DNA of 60,960 nucleotides from Clostridia bacterium (GTDB lineage Bacteria > Bacillota > Clostridia > Oscillospirales > CAG-272): positions 1 through 60,960 of the forward strand of contig JAFTIH010000013.1 of NCBI GenBank assembly GCA_017456985.1, written 5' to 3'. The notes under the pieces are model-generated. The model had not been told where the DNA came from, ran no database searches, and saw only the letters and a list, made by a program, of their open reading frames with translations. Shown here piece by piece: positions 60,959-60,960 of this stretch (position 1 is the first letter of the stretch; each line of letters begins with the position of its first letter). A program made the position numbers and the translations under genes.

Positions 60959-60960
60959 GA

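Overview
The window looks like the chromosome of a spore-forming, low-identity Clostridia member (Bacillota), probably an uncultured gut Oscillospirales- or Christensenellales-type organism. This is inferred from gpr, spoIVA and spoVB, from DUF421/DUF4363/DUF4364/DUF4349/DUF4867 genes usual in that class, from strong AAGGAGG-type ribosome sites, and from many TTGACA-17-TATAAT promoters. Base composition is fairly GC-rich in genes and AT-rich between them. GTG or TTG starts are used by DUF421, the TIGR03960 radical SAM gene, DUF4364, ruvC, ruvB and probably ylxQ. No phage, insertion sequence, CRISPR array or plasmid gene was seen.

Layout. 1-155: a minus-strand rRNA-type promoter and leader pointing out of the window. 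0.27-9.9 kb: a DUF421/DUF4363 pair facing a minus-strand operon (rlmB, a large acidic-repeat protein with a degenerate P-type-ATPase core, a TIGR03960 radical SAM enzyme and its DUF2344 partner), then a zinc-ribbon gene, a tRNA-like sequence, a sigma factor and DUF4364. 9.9-15.4 kb: an orphan peptide-binding lipoprotein, the sporulation cluster gpr-unknown-spoIVA, and a nucleotide-kinase-like gene. 15.4-24.2 kb: galM, tRNA-Arg and tRNA-His, a DUF4349 lipoprotein, a polar amino-acid ABC transporter, azlCD, and two CNNM/CorC-type proteins. 24.3-34.1 kb: a class A PBP, truA, ecfT-ecfA2-ecfA1, an rRNA methyltransferase, ruvC, spoVB and DUF4867. 34.2-39.0 kb: the rimP-nusA-rnpM-ylxQ-infB operon. 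58.9-60.96 kb: ruvAB and the end of an ATP-grasp ligase gene.

The accessory highlight is 39.2-58.9 kb. Five paralogous right-handed beta-helix proteins lie in a row on the minus strand. Four are about 680-726 residues and have no signal peptide, so they should be cytosolic; they form one operon. The fifth is a secreted protein of about 2553 residues with three LamG-like modules and the same beta-helix domain, interrupted by a helical insertion of about 400 residues. It has its own promoter. Upstream are rhamnulokinase (rhaB) and a divergent two-domain SGNH/GDSL esterase, sharing a palindrome-containing control region. I infer a sugar-degradation locus for rhamnose-containing, acetylated plant or mucin-like glycans. 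In this model the giant protein acts outside the cell, the four paralogues trim imported oligosaccharides inside, the esterase removes acyl groups, and RhaB feeds rhamnulose into metabolism. The beta-helix family resembles GH141-type enzymes in layout, but its exact activity is not shown by the sequence.

Two kinds of chained short hairpins (16.85-16.93 kb and 39.11-39.20 kb), a terminator that contains the next gene's -35 box (17.95 kb), and several intercistronic hairpins add non-coding structure.
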